A DNA stretch of 64,000 nucleotides, from positions 64,759,644-64,823,643 of the forward strand of contig CM063502.1 in the NCBI GenBank assembly GCA_032207245.1. Direction: 5' to 3'. The position numbers were made by a program, and so were the translations under genes. Origin of the DNA: Pardosa pseudoannulata (Eukaryota; Arthropoda; Arachnida; Araneae; Lycosidae). Positions 35,462 to 53,104 of this stretch are shown here, piece after piece (position 1 is the stretch's first letter; each line of letters begins with the position of its first letter). A model generated the notes under the pieces. It worked only from the letters and a program-made list of their open reading frames with translations, ran no database searches and was not told the origin of the DNA.

Positions 35462-35703
35462 TTAACTCTTTGAATCCCATAATGATCAAACTTACCTTTA
35501 GTGAATTTCCTAACCCCACCCCCTCGTCTTCTAAGCATTAGAGACAATGAATTATCTATTGGTAGAATCAAGTTCAGACAAAGAGAGGTACAAAAATTTC
35601 AGTAACAGTAACTTCCAGGAAAGGAGGAAGAGAATCTTGAAATTTTTGTTGTGCTTGGGTTCTGAGGCTTTGATTATGAGATTGTTGGGATCAAAAGAGT
35701 TAA
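35462..35703. mobile_element. TTAA-bounded MITE downstream of TUT1
   Basis: TTAA at 35462-35465 is followed by CTCTTTGAATCCCATAATG. The right end reads TTGTTGGGATCAAAAGAG followed by TTAA at 35700-35703. Inverted, the ends share CTCTTT.GATCCCA-like sequence with few mismatches. The 234-bp interior is non-coding. It is piggyBac-like in target and layout. Confidence 0.65.
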
Positions 35704-35965
35704 ACATTGTTTTATCATTATTATTATTATTTCTGTTTCCTAGAGGTTATCAAATTTCTAGGTTATCACTAATCCTTGTTTCAAATTTGTATGCTGTATT
35801 AAATATAAAAAAAAGAAATTCGGGCACTTAGATGCTTTTATTTGTTAAGCATGAAAAGGGAATTCCAAAATTTATTCAGAGGATTATAGTGTCTCAATAT
35901 GTTAATAATTATTTTTAATGATATAAACTAGTTAACTCTTTCCCAAAACTTATCTAAGATCCATA

Positions 35966-35991
35966 TATACATATATATATATATATATATA
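35966..35991. repeat. (TA)n microsatellite
   Basis: About 12 TA units preceded by ATACAT. Confidence 0.85.
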
Positions 35992-37866
35992 TTAAATTAT
36001 ACATCAATTTTTATTTTCTAGATAATTGGAACAAAATCAGAATAGTATATTATCTTTTCTACTAGACAAAAGGTCTGAAATATCTAAATTACATTGTTTT
36101 GGAATTTTCTTTGTGCTTAAATATTTAAACAAGCTTTAATCTAAATTAACATTTGCTTTGCTGATTGAATTTTGTATTTCTTTTAGTCTAATTTTCCTGT
36201 TTTATCTTCTAATGATTTTTTAAAAATAAATTATTAATAGAAGCATGTTTCTGCCTCAGAGTGCTATCAAAATCACATTCATTAGATACCTAGTATTTGT
36301 TTTATCTAATCATTCTGAGATCTTTAACATTAACTTAAATTGGTGAATATTCAAATTATCTCACCTATTTTTAAATCATTAAATTAATGTTCAAACTTCA
36401 TAGATAGTTGTCATTTATATCAACCATTTCTGTACATATGTTTTTAAGTGAATGTGTGTGTTCTTTATGGCTGTTTTTTCTTGCAGTTTCAAGTAAATTA
36501 ATTTTCTATTCCTGTATTTTAATTTCCTATTAATGTAAAAAAAAAAATTGTAACTGTTAGTGACAGAAATTTCAAAGTAGTTTGTAACTTTGATTGTATT
36601 TTGTTTTTACTTTTTGTTAATACAAAAGATGCAAATTGCATAAAATGTTAAGTAAAATTTTGTCTTAGTGCAAAACTACAATTGGGAGTTCAGTGATACC
36701 TTGACTTATGAGTGCTCTTAACTAACAAGTTGTCTTTTTCAAGTACAACTTTCTTCTCTGATGTCTAGCCAAGGTAAACAAGTTTATGATTAAAAAAAAA
36801 TTCAATTCAAAAGTTCTTTTAATCAAGTAAGAAAAAAAATTTCATGTGTGAATAATTTGAGTTAATGCTCTGTCATGAAACAAGTTAAACTTGTAAGTCA
36901 AAGCACCACTGTGTTGTGTAATTGTCAAGCAAAATGTAACATTTTCCCTTTCTTTTCTAATTCTATTTCTTTTAAACTTCTATATCTTCAACAATCATAT
37001 TTTAAGTTTGAACTGGTAGAAGTGATAAGTATTAAGCTCTACATATGAAATTGTATATCTGTTGATAATTTATTATAATTTTTATAATACATTTAGAACA
37101 TTTTCAGTTGTTTTACTCAATGTTTTCTATTTAGTTTTCAGTATAAAGTTACTAATTTCACTGTACTTTTATAATGCTGCAGCCATTTGTATATACATGT
37201 ATATACACACATAGCTAGTGCTAGTAGCAGTTAGTTCACTTGGAGTGACAAAATTATAGGAAAATCTCAAAAATTGGTTGGATTCAATTTCCAGTTTTAA
37301 TCTCAAAAATGTTTTGTACTGTGTTGTAGCAAAAAAATGATGGTAACAGTTGAAAAAAGAAATGCCACTATTATATTCAGCTAATTAAAAGTAATAAAAT
37401 GGTGAAATAAGTTGTGCAAACTGCTATATTAATCTTTAAATTTTTAATGTTATGCAATTAAGTAGCAAAGTCTGTGATCAAATTTTAATATTTTTCTTTC
37501 CTTGAGTATAGTTTTCTTTTTATTTCTTTATATTTCATAATAGTAAAGAGAATTATATATAAATTACTACTGAACAGGTAATTTGTTTTAAAATGTTCTA
37601 CATTTTTTTTTTCTTTGCATAATGTTAGGTACCTGATCAATGTATATATTTTCAACAAATGATTTTACTTTTAAGGGTTTGGTTATAAAAACATTTATTT
37701 TTGTTATGTTACTCATATGTAAAGCCATTTATATTTTAATGATTTTAATTTTTTAAAGATATTTTAATTACTGTATTTGTTGAAATTTTGTTTTTGTTTG
37801 TGTTATGTTGCATTAGGCAGAAACAAAAAAGAATGCTGCCATATATTTTCAGGTACTGTATATGTA

Positions 37867-37869
<3 letters not shown>

Positions 37870-37921
<52 letters not shown>
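37870..37921. repeat. (TA)n microsatellite
   Basis: Twenty-six TA units. Confidence 0.95.
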
Positions 37922-37926
<5 letters not shown>

Positions 37927-40900
37927 ATGTGCTATTAGAGGCTGTTTTGACAAATCTGAAAATATGAATTTTAATGTCTCCTTAATCTATTTTTTAAATA
38001 TCGAACTAAATCTGTTCAGCTCTAAGAGTTTGCTACTTATGGCTATCAGTTTAACAGTCTGCAAAACCTTAGCTCATCTTACAAACTCTTTGCTTTTTTA
38101 TAATTTTGGAAAAGGGTTTGTTATGTAATTATATCAAACCCTTTTTCCACGCTTTTTATTTTCTTTTAATGCTTATTTATTTGTCTTTATTTATTAAATT
38201 CAAAACTCAATGTATGAATTCATTTTGTTTTTGTATTTATATAAACATTTATGGAACAGACATTAATTGTATACTTTACCTCAAAAATATCACTTATGTA
38301 TATAAACACAATGTATTTTCATTTCAACTAACATTTAGTATTTTATTCTGAAGATAATCTTGTTATTAATTCACTTGCTTTTTTTAGTGAATTTATGGAT
38401 AAACATGGGGAAATTAAGCATTCTGGTTTTTAGTTATGATAAAAAGTATTTTTCATATTTTGTGATATTACAGTATCATTGCTTTACAGAATGAATTCCA
38501 AAACTTGTTAAATAAAAATCTATAGTTATATAATCTTTTGTTCGAATTCTCCCCTAATTTTATATATACGTTTCCAAGATTGACAGGACATAAAATTAGT
38601 TCAGAAAACAATTTTTCTATTTTGATTGTACATGTTTTTTTTATTTGAACTATATAAAATATTTGTGAATATGTGGGCCGTCATAAAGTGTATTTGATAG
38701 GGATATTTTTGTCTGTAAACAATAAAAAAATATCTGCATTAAAACACCACAATAATCATACAATATAATCTGTTGAAAACTTGGGAGAATGTTCTTGGCA
38801 TTTAAAATAGTTTTTGCTAGGTGATGTATTTGGAATAAATACATTACATTTTCAATGTCAATGAGTTTCATTAGCTTTCGGTTTCTTATTTGGCATATTT
38901 TACTAGTGTTTATCCAGTTTCAAGAAATAACAAAGTTTTTATGTTACCTGAATTATATTTTTATATGGGTAAAAGATGAAAATTAAGTGATAGGCAGTAT
39001 ATACATGGCATATCAGGTTTTAGTTCAGGGATATGTTTTTGTTTTAAAATTTTACAGGCTTTTCACATTAATCATGACAGTATTTTTTATTCAGTTTTTC
39101 ATGAGATAATGCTATTGCATGCAGTTGATTCATCTAATATACTATTATGCATATTTAACATTTTATTGTCATTGTAGAATATCATGTTTGCATATGTTTA
39201 AAATCAGTACTTTCAAACATAATCATTATCGCCCATTTGATATTTTATAAAGTATGTATATATTTATAGTCCATCCATGCAATGCATACCCTAACCAAAG
39301 ATCATGTATTCCTTAAGATTATATAATTTGCTTTTGCCCATTAAAAAATATAAGTTTTAATGACTGAGAAGTGTTAATTTCATTGATAATTACAATACAA
39401 AATACTCTTTAATTATAAAAAGGAGGCATAATCATATATAATTAATCAACAATTACTACTATATGCTTAAGAGTGAGTAGTCATTAGTTAAATACAGTCA
39501 ATTTTCTGTGGGTTTAATATGTTAATAGCTTATAAGCATTTTATTTGTCTGGATAATACAAAAAAAAATTTAATATAGAAAATTAAAACAGGCTTTCTCT
39601 TTACTTTTGATATTTCTAAATAAAAGTGTAAGCTATATCAGAGATTCTGTTTGACTTTGTTGTATTGTATGTTTTTATTCATTGAAATGCCTTAAAGCAG
39701 AAATTATAAGAAGCTGCAACTAGAACAGATTTTTCATGTTTATGGTATATGGGAAAAATAACATTTTAAATTTATTTCATAGGTTACACTTGGGTAATAT
39801 CATTAGGCAAAATCTTGATGTTGACTATTTATTTTGCAGGGTTGCTACAAAACCTAAAGAACTGAGATAATGGGAAAAATCATTAAAATAATGGGAAAAC
39901 TCAGAGATCTTTTTAAATTTAATCTGCTAACCTGGAAAACTGAAAACAAAATTTGTCATTATTGGTAACTACTGTACAAATTTATAAATATTTTAAAAAT
40001 ACATTTCTTATTCTGTATTTTTTTAAAAAGGCAATATTTCATTAACTATATTGGAGTTAAACAAAATAATAAAATTATAGTTACACAAAAATTAAATTCA
40101 AAATTTGATATTTTTTCATAACCATGCATAATTTCAGATGAAATTGGAATTAACAATAAAATTTTTCTTTAACCAAAATGGGAATTCAATGCTTCTAATA
40201 CTTAAAATATTCAGATTCTACTGGAAAAAATTGCAGTTTTTTTTTTGGGGGGGGGGAGGGAATTTGTGTTGTAACCCTAACTTGTTAACTGAAAACAATC
40301 CAAATCTTAAAATACTCATAAGTGTTTTTGAACTAATAGTCTTTCAAGTGAATAAATTAATTACATATTTATTAACACATCTCTACAGGAATTATTAAAG
40401 TATGAAGATATTTTAATGAAAAGAGCTGAGAAATATTAATTACCTATGACTGATCAAATGTTTTTAAAAATATTACTTTTTAATAAACTTTTGGTAAATA
40501 TTTATCTTCTACATTATTTCTGTTATTGTTTTAAAGGGGATATATTTGTTTTCAAAAACTGGATTTCCTTGAAGTTATACTATACTAGACAAAAAAAAAC
40601 ATTTTTTATTATGTTTATTGGTAATAATTTTATGGTCATAGCAGTTTAAAAATATGGTTCTATAACCATACAGTGCTCAGAGAAGAAGACATTTTAAAGA
40701 GACATCTTTCAACCACAAACTGATTTTCAAACTGCTTAAAATTTTTATTGTAAAGTATGCAATCAAGGTTTATTCAAGATCTAAAAAGGACAAGAGGCTA
40801 AGGTAAGAAAAAAAGGGTATCGTCTTAAAAATAAGGCACTTTGTATTAAAAAAAAATCATAATACTTCATTTAAAAATAAGTCTCTCTACATTATTTTGT

Positions 40901-41305
40901 TAGAAAATATATCCAGGGCATCCCTTAAACCACACCTTGAATGAACCTTCATATAATTAAGATAGTAGTAGACCATACTAGAAATTAGAAAAAAAAATTT
41001 AAGTAGGTTTAGAGACAATGTCTTCTATAACAATGTTACAGTTTCATTTCTTCTTGTGTTTAACAATGAACACATCAGTAAAAAGTAGTAATATTGTGAC
41101 AAAGCACTACTTATTGTTGAAATGATCCATATTATGGGCTGTCCATGTCTTATCTTCTAAATTTCATTGAAAAGCAGTGCAAGTATGAAAAGAGCCACAC
41201 TTGAGCAATAATAATCTCATTATATTAGGTTTCAAAGTCTCTCCATATCACCGAGTTATTTGAAACTGTCTCTGCAGTCAATGCATTGAAACTTTAAACA
41301 TGAAG

Positions 41306-41400
41306 GCCAAATGGTTAGAGCACTGCTGTTTAGTACTGAGGTTCAAGAGTTTATTTTCTGCTGAAATTGGCTTTAAAGACTTAAAACAGATGGAATAACT
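41306..41400 (+). mobile_element. SINE family A, truncated diverged copy
   Basis: GGCCAAATGGTTAGAGCACT and GAGGTTCAAGAGTT correspond to the A- and B-box regions of family A. GGCTTTAAAGACTTAAAACA corresponds to its body. The 3' tail is missing. Confidence 0.5.
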
Positions 41401-42168
41401 TAACCTTGATACTTAATTAACTTGATAAATTCTCTTCATCCAGTTTTTCTTACTTTTTTCCCCCAGTTTTTGAACGGAAGCATGGGAATTTTTGTTCTGC
41501 TTGCAATGCTTGTGAATTCAAACAATTACAATTTTAATATAACTATGCATGAAAGTTTGTTGTTCAAAACATTAACTATAATAAACTTAGAGAAACTAAA
41601 ACAAGATATTTCTGTTTCGATTGTCACATGACTTTGTATTATACCATGCTTTAAATAATATCACACACACAAGAATAAATAAACTTACTTTTGAACAATT
41701 TACAAAAGTATAAACTTAGTTATTATAATAAGTATGAAAGAAATATTTTTAAGTTCATTTTTCTAAAGGTTTGAAACCATATTAGGTTAAACTGAGATTT
41801 ATAATAATGTCTGATAATCTCCAGTTACAATTTCTCTAATTTTAGGCAATATGCAAAATTTTAGTCAACAGCTATTAATTGTAAGCAAAGTTTTAACTGT
41901 TTTGTCATTCATGTATATAAATAAGGTAAAAAATAATCAGTACTAGTCAGATGCAATTGGTTTAAGTGGTGAAGAAGTTAAGTATGTTGCTGCTTACCCA
42001 GATTCCCCATTCTCGTGTAGTGTACATAATTTATTACATTTAGGGGAAACATTGGGGCTATTACTTTAGGGTTTTAGGCTTTATGTCTTAAGATTTGCCA
42101 TGTCAGGGTGAAATGTTGATTTATTTTTTTCTTCATGGTGCTGTAGTCAGATATTAAGATATTTTCCT

Positions 42169-42206
<38 letters not shown>

Positions 42207-42508
42207 TGAATGTTCTCTAAAATAAAGTTTAGTTTCTATGATTTAGAGTTTGCATTATTTTTCTTTTCTCTTAATAATTCTATTAGGTTATTATTTATAA
42301 GGATACATTTGTTAATTCCCTTTTCCTATACTTATATATCCATGTTAGGTTTTGCATTCTAAAATTAAAAATAAATTCTTTCACTTTTTTATTGTATTAG
42401 TATGGTACTTAATTATATGTAACAAAAATTACCTTTATTGGCAACATTTCAGTAAAAAAGAAATTGACCAGTTAAGGGGTTAAACTGTAGGTCCTAATCT
42501 ATTTAACC

Positions 42509-43727
42509 CAGTGGTGTGCGGTAGGTTTTCATGGAGGGTGTGCAGAGAACATAGATTTTCCAATAAATGTTTAATTATTGAGACATCTGAGTTCTCCATT
42601 CTGAAACGGGTTATTTATTATGAATATAAATTTAAAGATTACAATAAATAGTTTACCTACGAGTAGTCGAGTTATAACTATAAAAACAGCTAAAATTATG
42701 AGAATTCTAAAGGCACTGGAGGAAAAATCATGTCTTTTGTTGTATGGTATCATATCGGCGTCGAAAAAGCAACTCTTCGGGCTTCTACGAAAAACTTATA
42801 TGTTCAGCAAACGTAGCACCACATGGCGCCCGCTTCTGCGGTGCCTCATCCGGATGCTCATTGATGCCGACAAACCGAACGTCTATTCCAAGTGCAGAGG
42901 ATTTCACTGCATGCTGGCACAATAGAGCGAATTGTTTCTTGTTCGGTCAGTGGATTAAATTATATTTATTGTTTTTAACATTTGGAAATCATATAGTCTG
43001 CGAAAAACATCTTGACAATTTTTAAAAACGAAACCAGGGATATGGTGTTACATAATATAACTTATATACTGTCTGTAAGACACAGTGAATTGTAAAATTT
43101 GGACTGTATTGTTAAAATTCGTTTCTTAAAACAAAACATTGTTTTTCAGCTAATTATTTCAATAAATATAATACATCACCGAAATTAATTTACAGCACTA
43201 AAACATTTCACTTTATATTGATCAAATACTTCTTTTATATTTCCATGACAACATCTTACAATATATAAATTTAAACATCCACCGTCTGCAAAATCGTATG
43301 GTCAGTTAATCAGTTCAAAAACCAAAAGCGCTTCAGCACGTAAGTCTCCGCTCTAATGCAACGCTTAATAAACCGTACCTTCGGATGATTCTGAATGCCA
43401 AGTGCAGTAAAAATAGGTGCACTTGCCTCAGTGCCATAGTATGCTGGTCTTCTCCAGTAGCCCATACATATAAAGCGTGATTTTCAATTTAGTGCGCAGT
43501 GCGTACACATCAGAACCTCCTATGTTCGTTTGCGCGATACGTTATGCAGCACCTAGTACCGCACGCACTGCGGGAATACAAGCAAGCAAATCAACATAAT
43601 ATTTGAATATATTATAAATAATATTTATTATATACCATATAATGATAGATAGACATAGGTGCAGAAAGTTATTGTCCCTCATAATTTTGCCAGGGTGTAC
43701 AGTGCACATATGGACCGCACGCCACTG
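42509..43727. mobile_element. Non-autonomous hAT element with perfect 8-bp target duplication
   Basis: The left end CAGTGGTGTGCGGT (42509) is inverted at the right as ACCGCACGCCACTG (ending 43727), 13 of 14 matching. ATTTAACC flanks it directly on both sides (42501-42508 and 43728-43735), the 8-bp duplication of hAT transposition. The 1219 bp show no transposase motif. The interior holds a less AT-rich stretch (42760-42925) and short frames without recognisable content. Confidence 0.88.
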
Positions 43728-45642
43728 ATTTAACCCTCTATAATAAAACAATGTTTCAAAATAAGTGAAATATATTCACAAATTATCACAACTGAAACTG
43801 TATTCATAACAATTCAGGTAAGAGTGAAATTAACAGTTCATTAATATTTATATAAGAAATTACCATATCCACGGTTTCCGCGCACCTGGAAAATCATGGA
43901 TTTAGAAAATGGATTAATTTTGTCATGGAGAGTCATGATTTTCTAAGTAAAAGTCATGGATCCGCTAAGCTACCAATTAAAAAATAAAAAATTGCCTCTG
44001 CAAGTGAATTTCCTTTCTGAATGGAAGCGGCTGCTTTTGTCCGTAGTGCTGGACAGCTGGACTCCCATTCATCTATTTTTTGTACACTGAGACACGGGAC
44101 ATATTATGGTGCCTTAACTGCGTGGCGAGACGGTTGCTACGGGCTGACCAGGGGGTGTTAGTGATCCGATGTGTAGTGTCTATATGTGATTTGCCAATGG
44201 TTGAGAAGAAAAAAAGTATGCATCGGCATGTGAGGTGACAAGGGAAGGGGATGATATCGGAATGTCCTTAAGTCGGTGATCGTGTGTATATTTCGTTGTG
44301 AGAAGTGAAACCGGTGAAGATACGAGCGTAGAAAAACATACTTATTAGGGCAGAGTACACTGCACTGGAAGGGTCGAATATTTCTATTGAGGCAGTACGA
44401 TTCGATCAGTCATCTGTTTTTTTCTCGTGTGGCAAGACTAGGGTAGACTTCTCTCTCACCCGTATATTCGGTTTGCTTGACCCCCCTGTAAGGACAGGCG
44501 AGTAATAATGAATGGCCAGAGAGCGCTACCTAGGAAGAAAGTAAGTAGATTGAGAACGTCGGAGGTGATTGTAGACTCCGGACGTGTAAGCGAGGCTCTT
44601 AGGACAGATCCTTGAGTTGATATAATTGGTTACTGTAAATATTGTAATATTTGTATATATAATTGTCCGGTAGTAGTTTGTGCTCTGTCTTAAAATAAAC
44701 CTTAATGTTGAAAAATAAATCTACTGTTTGGATGTGAATTTATACAACGGCTCGGCGATCTTCACCCCCCCCCCCCTCCACATTCATTTCCGCGAATCTG
44801 ATCAGGGTTGTAAAAAAACCCAGGTTCTTGTATTAAAATCCCAGCCCAGGCGAGTTTAATTAAAAAACGATGTTTGAGGAGGGGGGGATTTTTTTTTTAT
44901 CAGACTAACAATATTAATATGTAGCATGCGTATGTATGTTTTTGTCTTTTGTTATGCTTGAAGATACACTGTTTAGCAAGCACCAGAAACATTAACCCGT
45001 CTTGTATATGCGACGCAACGATTTCATCCTTATTAGTCCAGGTTGCCTTCACGCGATGATCTCCGGTTGATATTGAGAGACCAGCGTCGCGTATGGAGTA
45101 TCGGTGATCGGAATGTTTTATTTTAAGTTTTAAATGCTAGATTTAATTACTAGATGCCGTTACAGATATCCATAAGATTCTTGCTTAAAATGTAAGGAAC
45201 ACAAATCAATGCAAACATCAGCATGGGTGAAGAGGGGGATCGCCTGATATAAAATACAAGTTTACATAATATACAAGTAAACCTTATTAAGTGTATACCC
45301 GTGCAACCCCGCGTATATAAAGCTATTTATTTACATATACTTTTCAAAAGGAAACTATATTTGAATTTTAAATATGGAAACAGAAAAGCAGGGCACTATG
45401 GGCGTATAGTAATAAATTTTAGGATTAATACAAATTTTATTATAATTAATTTTATTATTTTTACTTTTGATTTCCAATTAAATATTATCATGGCTTATCT
45501 AGCTCACTTAAAATATAAAGGGAGAAATTTGTTAAGCATGGGAGAACTGGTTTTAGAATGGCAAAACAGCAGTGAGTGATTGTGTGATAACAATGCCATA
45601 ACAAATATCACGCCGCCCGAAGAGCAACGTCCTACCCTTTCG

Positions 45643-45745
45643 GCCGATCGATGGCTAAATGGGTAAGGCGCTGCGCTTCGGCACGGAAGTTCGTGGGTTT
45701 GAATCCCTTTGCTGGCATGGATGTTCACAGCCGTTCGAAAATTCA
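45643..45745 (+). mobile_element. tRNA-like SINE head, family A relative
   Basis: GCCGATCGATGGCTAAATGG, GGTAAGGCGCTGCGCTTCGG and TTCGTGGGTTTGAATCCC make a well-kept tRNA-like head with A and B boxes. GGCATGGATGTTCACAGCCG follows, as in family A. The copy stops after about 100 bp. Confidence 0.65.
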
Positions 45746-46310
45746 CACTTAGGAGGAAAAGAGGAAATCTTTACTGTAAAGTGTTACTAGGAGTTTTAGT
45801 AAATTAGAGATTTTTATTTGAGGCATTAAATTTTGTGATTTATAGAGAAATGTTAATAATTATTTTTGATTGGGAGGCACTAAATATTTTGGCAAAATCA
45901 TTGCATTGAATTACTTAATTCTATTTTTTCTTGTCATTTGGCTGAAGTTACTGAGTTTGGTACTTATGTATTATCCCATTGACCATATTGCCAAATTAAA
46001 CTTGTTCGCCAAGGAAACACAAAGCAAGCAAGCTTAATAGGTGGGTAAATGTATATTATTCTGGTTTTTTCTTAAATTATAGATTAAATTTTATTAATAT
46101 AATAATTATTATTAATAGAAAAAATTAAGATTTTTGTGCAAAATATAAATTTATTTTTAGGGCTATTATATATAAACTTTATAGGGTTATCATGTTTGGC
46201 TATTATTCATGGTCACCTTGATAATACCTAAGTACCCTGAATTCAAATTGGAAATTTTTTTATTGCATTCAGAAAATTGCTACATGATTAGGTATGTAGG
46301 TACTACAACA

Positions 46311-46314
<4 letters not shown>

Positions 46315-46391
<77 letters not shown>
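46315..46391. repeat. (TA)n(GA)n compound microsatellite
   Basis: Nineteen TA units followed without a break by about 19 GA units. Confidence 0.95.
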
Positions 46392-46395
<4 letters not shown>

Positions 46396-46689
46396 ATAAA
46401 CATTTATAGAGTATTTTTTATCATAAATTCTTGTAATTTCTCTAAAAGCACACATTTTATTTATACATACATCATGAGTTTTATTCATATACACTTTAAC
46501 AAAAGATTTTTAAAATCATGGAAAATGTTCTGCTAAAATCAGGGAAAGTCATGGATTTGAAAAATTTTATTTTGTCAGATACCCTGCATTTCCCAAAGAA
46601 TTCAGACATCAAAATTGAAATGCAACCACGGATAACAATAGCCCTTCATTAAAGTCAGTACTCTTTTACTTAAAAATTTTTTTGCAGAC

Positions 46690-46765
46690 TACCTTTATAG
46701 GTTTGTCACAAAATATACTGAAGGTCAGGACCCTAACCATTTTGGCCATCATTCAGCAGGAATAC
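46690..46765 (-). mobile_element. SINE family A head, reverse copy
   Basis: The reverse complement reads GGCCAAAATGGTTAGGGTCC then TGACCTTCAGTA, close to the family A head (CCGAATGGTTAGGATGCTGG). The remainder is too diverged to follow. Confidence 0.4.
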
Positions 46766-48342
46766 AAAATGCATCAAGATGAATGTCAATTCATAAAATG
46801 ACCCAACAGAAGTCAAAATGTGTTTTGCGTAACTGTGTGGAAAGTTTGGAATGAAATACTTAAGTTAAATTTAGGACTCTACTGAAAGAAACTATGAATA
46901 CTCAATTTCTACAGTAGGCAAACTGGAGGGCTGTCACAGATAGTGTTTTTTGCATTCCTCAATATTCTTTTTTTACACAAAGTACCATCAGTATCAGTTA
47001 GAACTATTGAGAGAATTGTCTCACATACAGAATTTTCCTCTGTAGAACCAAACTTTTTACTCTTCTACTTTAGACAATTCAATTCCGTATGTTTTCCTAA
47101 TAAACCAAAAAAAAAAAAATCTATTCATTTCCTAATGTCTACCATTTTTATTAACCTCTCTAAATATGTTCAATTAGTTATACTCAAAACTTGACATAAA
47201 ATTCATTACAAAAATTAAAGTGGTCTTGTATTTAAGCAACATCTATAGTTCAATGATTGGCTACAATACACCTTTAGTCATATTGTCCTTCCTTCTCTTG
47301 AGAATTACCAAGAGCTGCCCTAAAGGCAAAAGATGAACACTACAATTCTGGAAAATCATAAGGCATAAAAAAATATTCAACCTATTTTTCTTTTCTTAGC
47401 AGAATCAACTGTAAAAAATTGTTTTATATCACCTATGTTCATTGAAATTTGCATTAAAGCTTTATTAATTGATTGCAAAATTGTCAAAATTTTGAGTTAG
47501 CTGTAAAATTTTTCAACATACTGCACTGTATATATCTAACATTAAAACTAGGAGAGCTAAAGCACCAGAAAGGAAATATCAGAACCTTCCAAACTGCATA
47601 GCATAGCTAATTAGAGTGGTTATGAAGTTATAAAATAAAATAAGCTCCCCCCTCTTCCTATTTTCTTACTTCTGTATATCAGCATGACCCATTAGCAGCC
47701 ATAGTAAATTATATATTCAACTAGTGAATTATACGCTATTTTGTTTTCTTTAATTTATCTCAAACTCACTGACCTACACTAAAATTTGATTTACTCCCAG
47801 GTCACTTGGACTATACTGTTCTATATGTAAAGGATATTCTAACTTGATGGTATCTAACAGATATACAATGGCTGTATAAGTAATAATACTGTACAGAGAA
47901 AACAGATTTCAGTGTCAGTATTTTAGTGCCATTTTCTAAAGTAACTATAATGAGATACATAATGCATTTATTATAATGTTCTGTCCACTTAAATGCATGT
48001 CCATTTTTTTTAGGGTTATTTCAAAACTGCATCTATTATATATGCTTTATTTTCAAGACGACTGACTTTGTTGGTTCCTTGATCTAAGGATATCTAGAAA
48101 TCATAGTGTAGGATCAGGACTACATGGGAGGGGGGAGGCTGCTGGTATGGTATCCACATTATTTTTTCAATAAGACATCTAGTACATAGCCAGAAAAACA
48201 GACTTACAGTATCATGACTGGCCGTGCATGGTAAGCGGCATGAAACAAGCTTGTATTTGGTCACATAACATTCTGGTTTGTCAGCCAGTATGTGCTATCC
48301 ATCAACTACTAACATTAATACAGACACTAATTTAAAACTGTG
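46766..48342. other. Intergenic sequence without recognised features
   Basis: AT-rich, with a G-rich word at 48128-48141. An 83-codon frame at 46943 is Phe/Leu-rich with no motif and is not called. Confidence 0.55.

Positions 48343-48378
<36 letters not shown>
48343..48378. repeat. (TA)n microsatellite
   Basis: Eighteen TA units. Confidence 0.9.
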
Positions 48379-48382
<4 letters not shown>

Positions 48383-48524
48383 CCTGCCAGCATCCAAATT
48401 TCTGAAATAACTTATGTTTATGGATAAATATAATGACTAAATACCACAAGCAATAAAAGAAAGCCAAATTATATAATATTCAACTTCTATACATGGATAA
48501 TTTTGTACAATACCTCAGAAATCT

Positions 48525-48572
48525 ATTACACCATGTAGCAAAACAGTAGACGGTAGCGCTCAAAACCACACC
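48525..48572 (+). mobile_element. SINE family A 3' tail fragment
   Basis: GTAGCAAAACAGTAGACGGT and AGCGCTCAAAACCA match the 3' end of the family A copy at 15583-15743 (AAAAAGTAGACCGTAGTGCT). It is a short fragment. Confidence 0.5.
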
Positions 48573-48789
48573 AGAATTCTAAAACAATGTAAATGACATT
48601 AAACAAAGAGGTATTTAATGACAATATTACCTATTTAAAATTGTTTCTTTTGTACTTCTTTACTGTTGCAAATTTTGCTTTCTTCTGAAAAGCCATTCAC
48701 ACTCTGCATTACTATGAGAAATTGTTAAAAATTATTAATATGAAATCTGAGTTTCTTATTTTTAAATTATCCATAACTTTTCCTTATTT

Positions 48790-49090
48790 GTCTAATCAAT
48801 TGCCACTGGGTATTGACATGTTCTTCAAGAGTTCCACTTGGGATTTCTTCTTGTTGTAAGACTGCAAAATTCTGATTACAGTTTGATTACATTGGCACTA
48901 TTAGCCCTAATTTGGCAGAGTCAAAGTAAAATTTCATTTTATGATCCAAACATGCACACACATCAAAAGTTTTACGTCTTCCCCTCTGAAAATTCAGCAA
49001 TTCATACATTTTGCCCCCAAAAAGCCAGAAAATTGTAACAAGTCTGGTATTATCAGGTTAACCCAATGAGCTGACATGTCTGTGTATATA
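48790..49090 (+). repeat. Unnamed interspersed repeat, copy 2
   Basis: Second copy of the repeat at 18440-18730, same orientation. It matches over about 280 bp with substitutions and small indels. A 66-codon open frame inside is not shared as a frame by copy 1 and is not a gene. Confidence 0.6.

Positions 49091-53104
<4,014 letters not shown>

Larger units (their letters stand above)
35704..42500. other. Intergenic sequence downstream of TUT1
   Basis: No gene recognised. Short open frames here are low-complexity. It holds (TA)n tracts, a G-run (40247-40256), the SINE fragment at 41306 and a poly-T of about 37 (42167-42203). Confidence 0.6.
43873..46586. mobile_element. Composite, less AT-rich repeat block with 'catgga'-type subterminal repeats
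   Basis: The left end (GGTTTCCGCGCACCTGG, then AATCATGGATTTAGAAAATG) and the right end (GTCATGGATTTGAAAAATTT, then GATACCCTG) share subterminal TCATGGATTT...TTTTGTCA. They may be ends of one old TIR element of the CAGGGTTCCC type. Within it, 44000-45060 is clearly GC-richer than its surroundings. It includes a possible LTR-like tail (44485-44745, TGTAAGGACAGGCG... to TTATACA, with two AATAAA), a SINE head, and (TA)n/(GA)n. Confidence 0.35.

Noticed and set aside
42620..43025. Open frames inside the hAT element
   Set aside because: No transposase motif (no DUF659, BED finger or dimerisation region); overlapping frames on both strands indicate chance.
44485..44745. Calling a solo LTR outright
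   Set aside because: The TG...CA ends are plausible, but the five bases on either side do not match and no primer site follows.
45643..45720. Possible functional tRNA gene
   Set aside because: The head has A and B boxes, but the sequence continues as SINE family A and does not close an acceptor stem.
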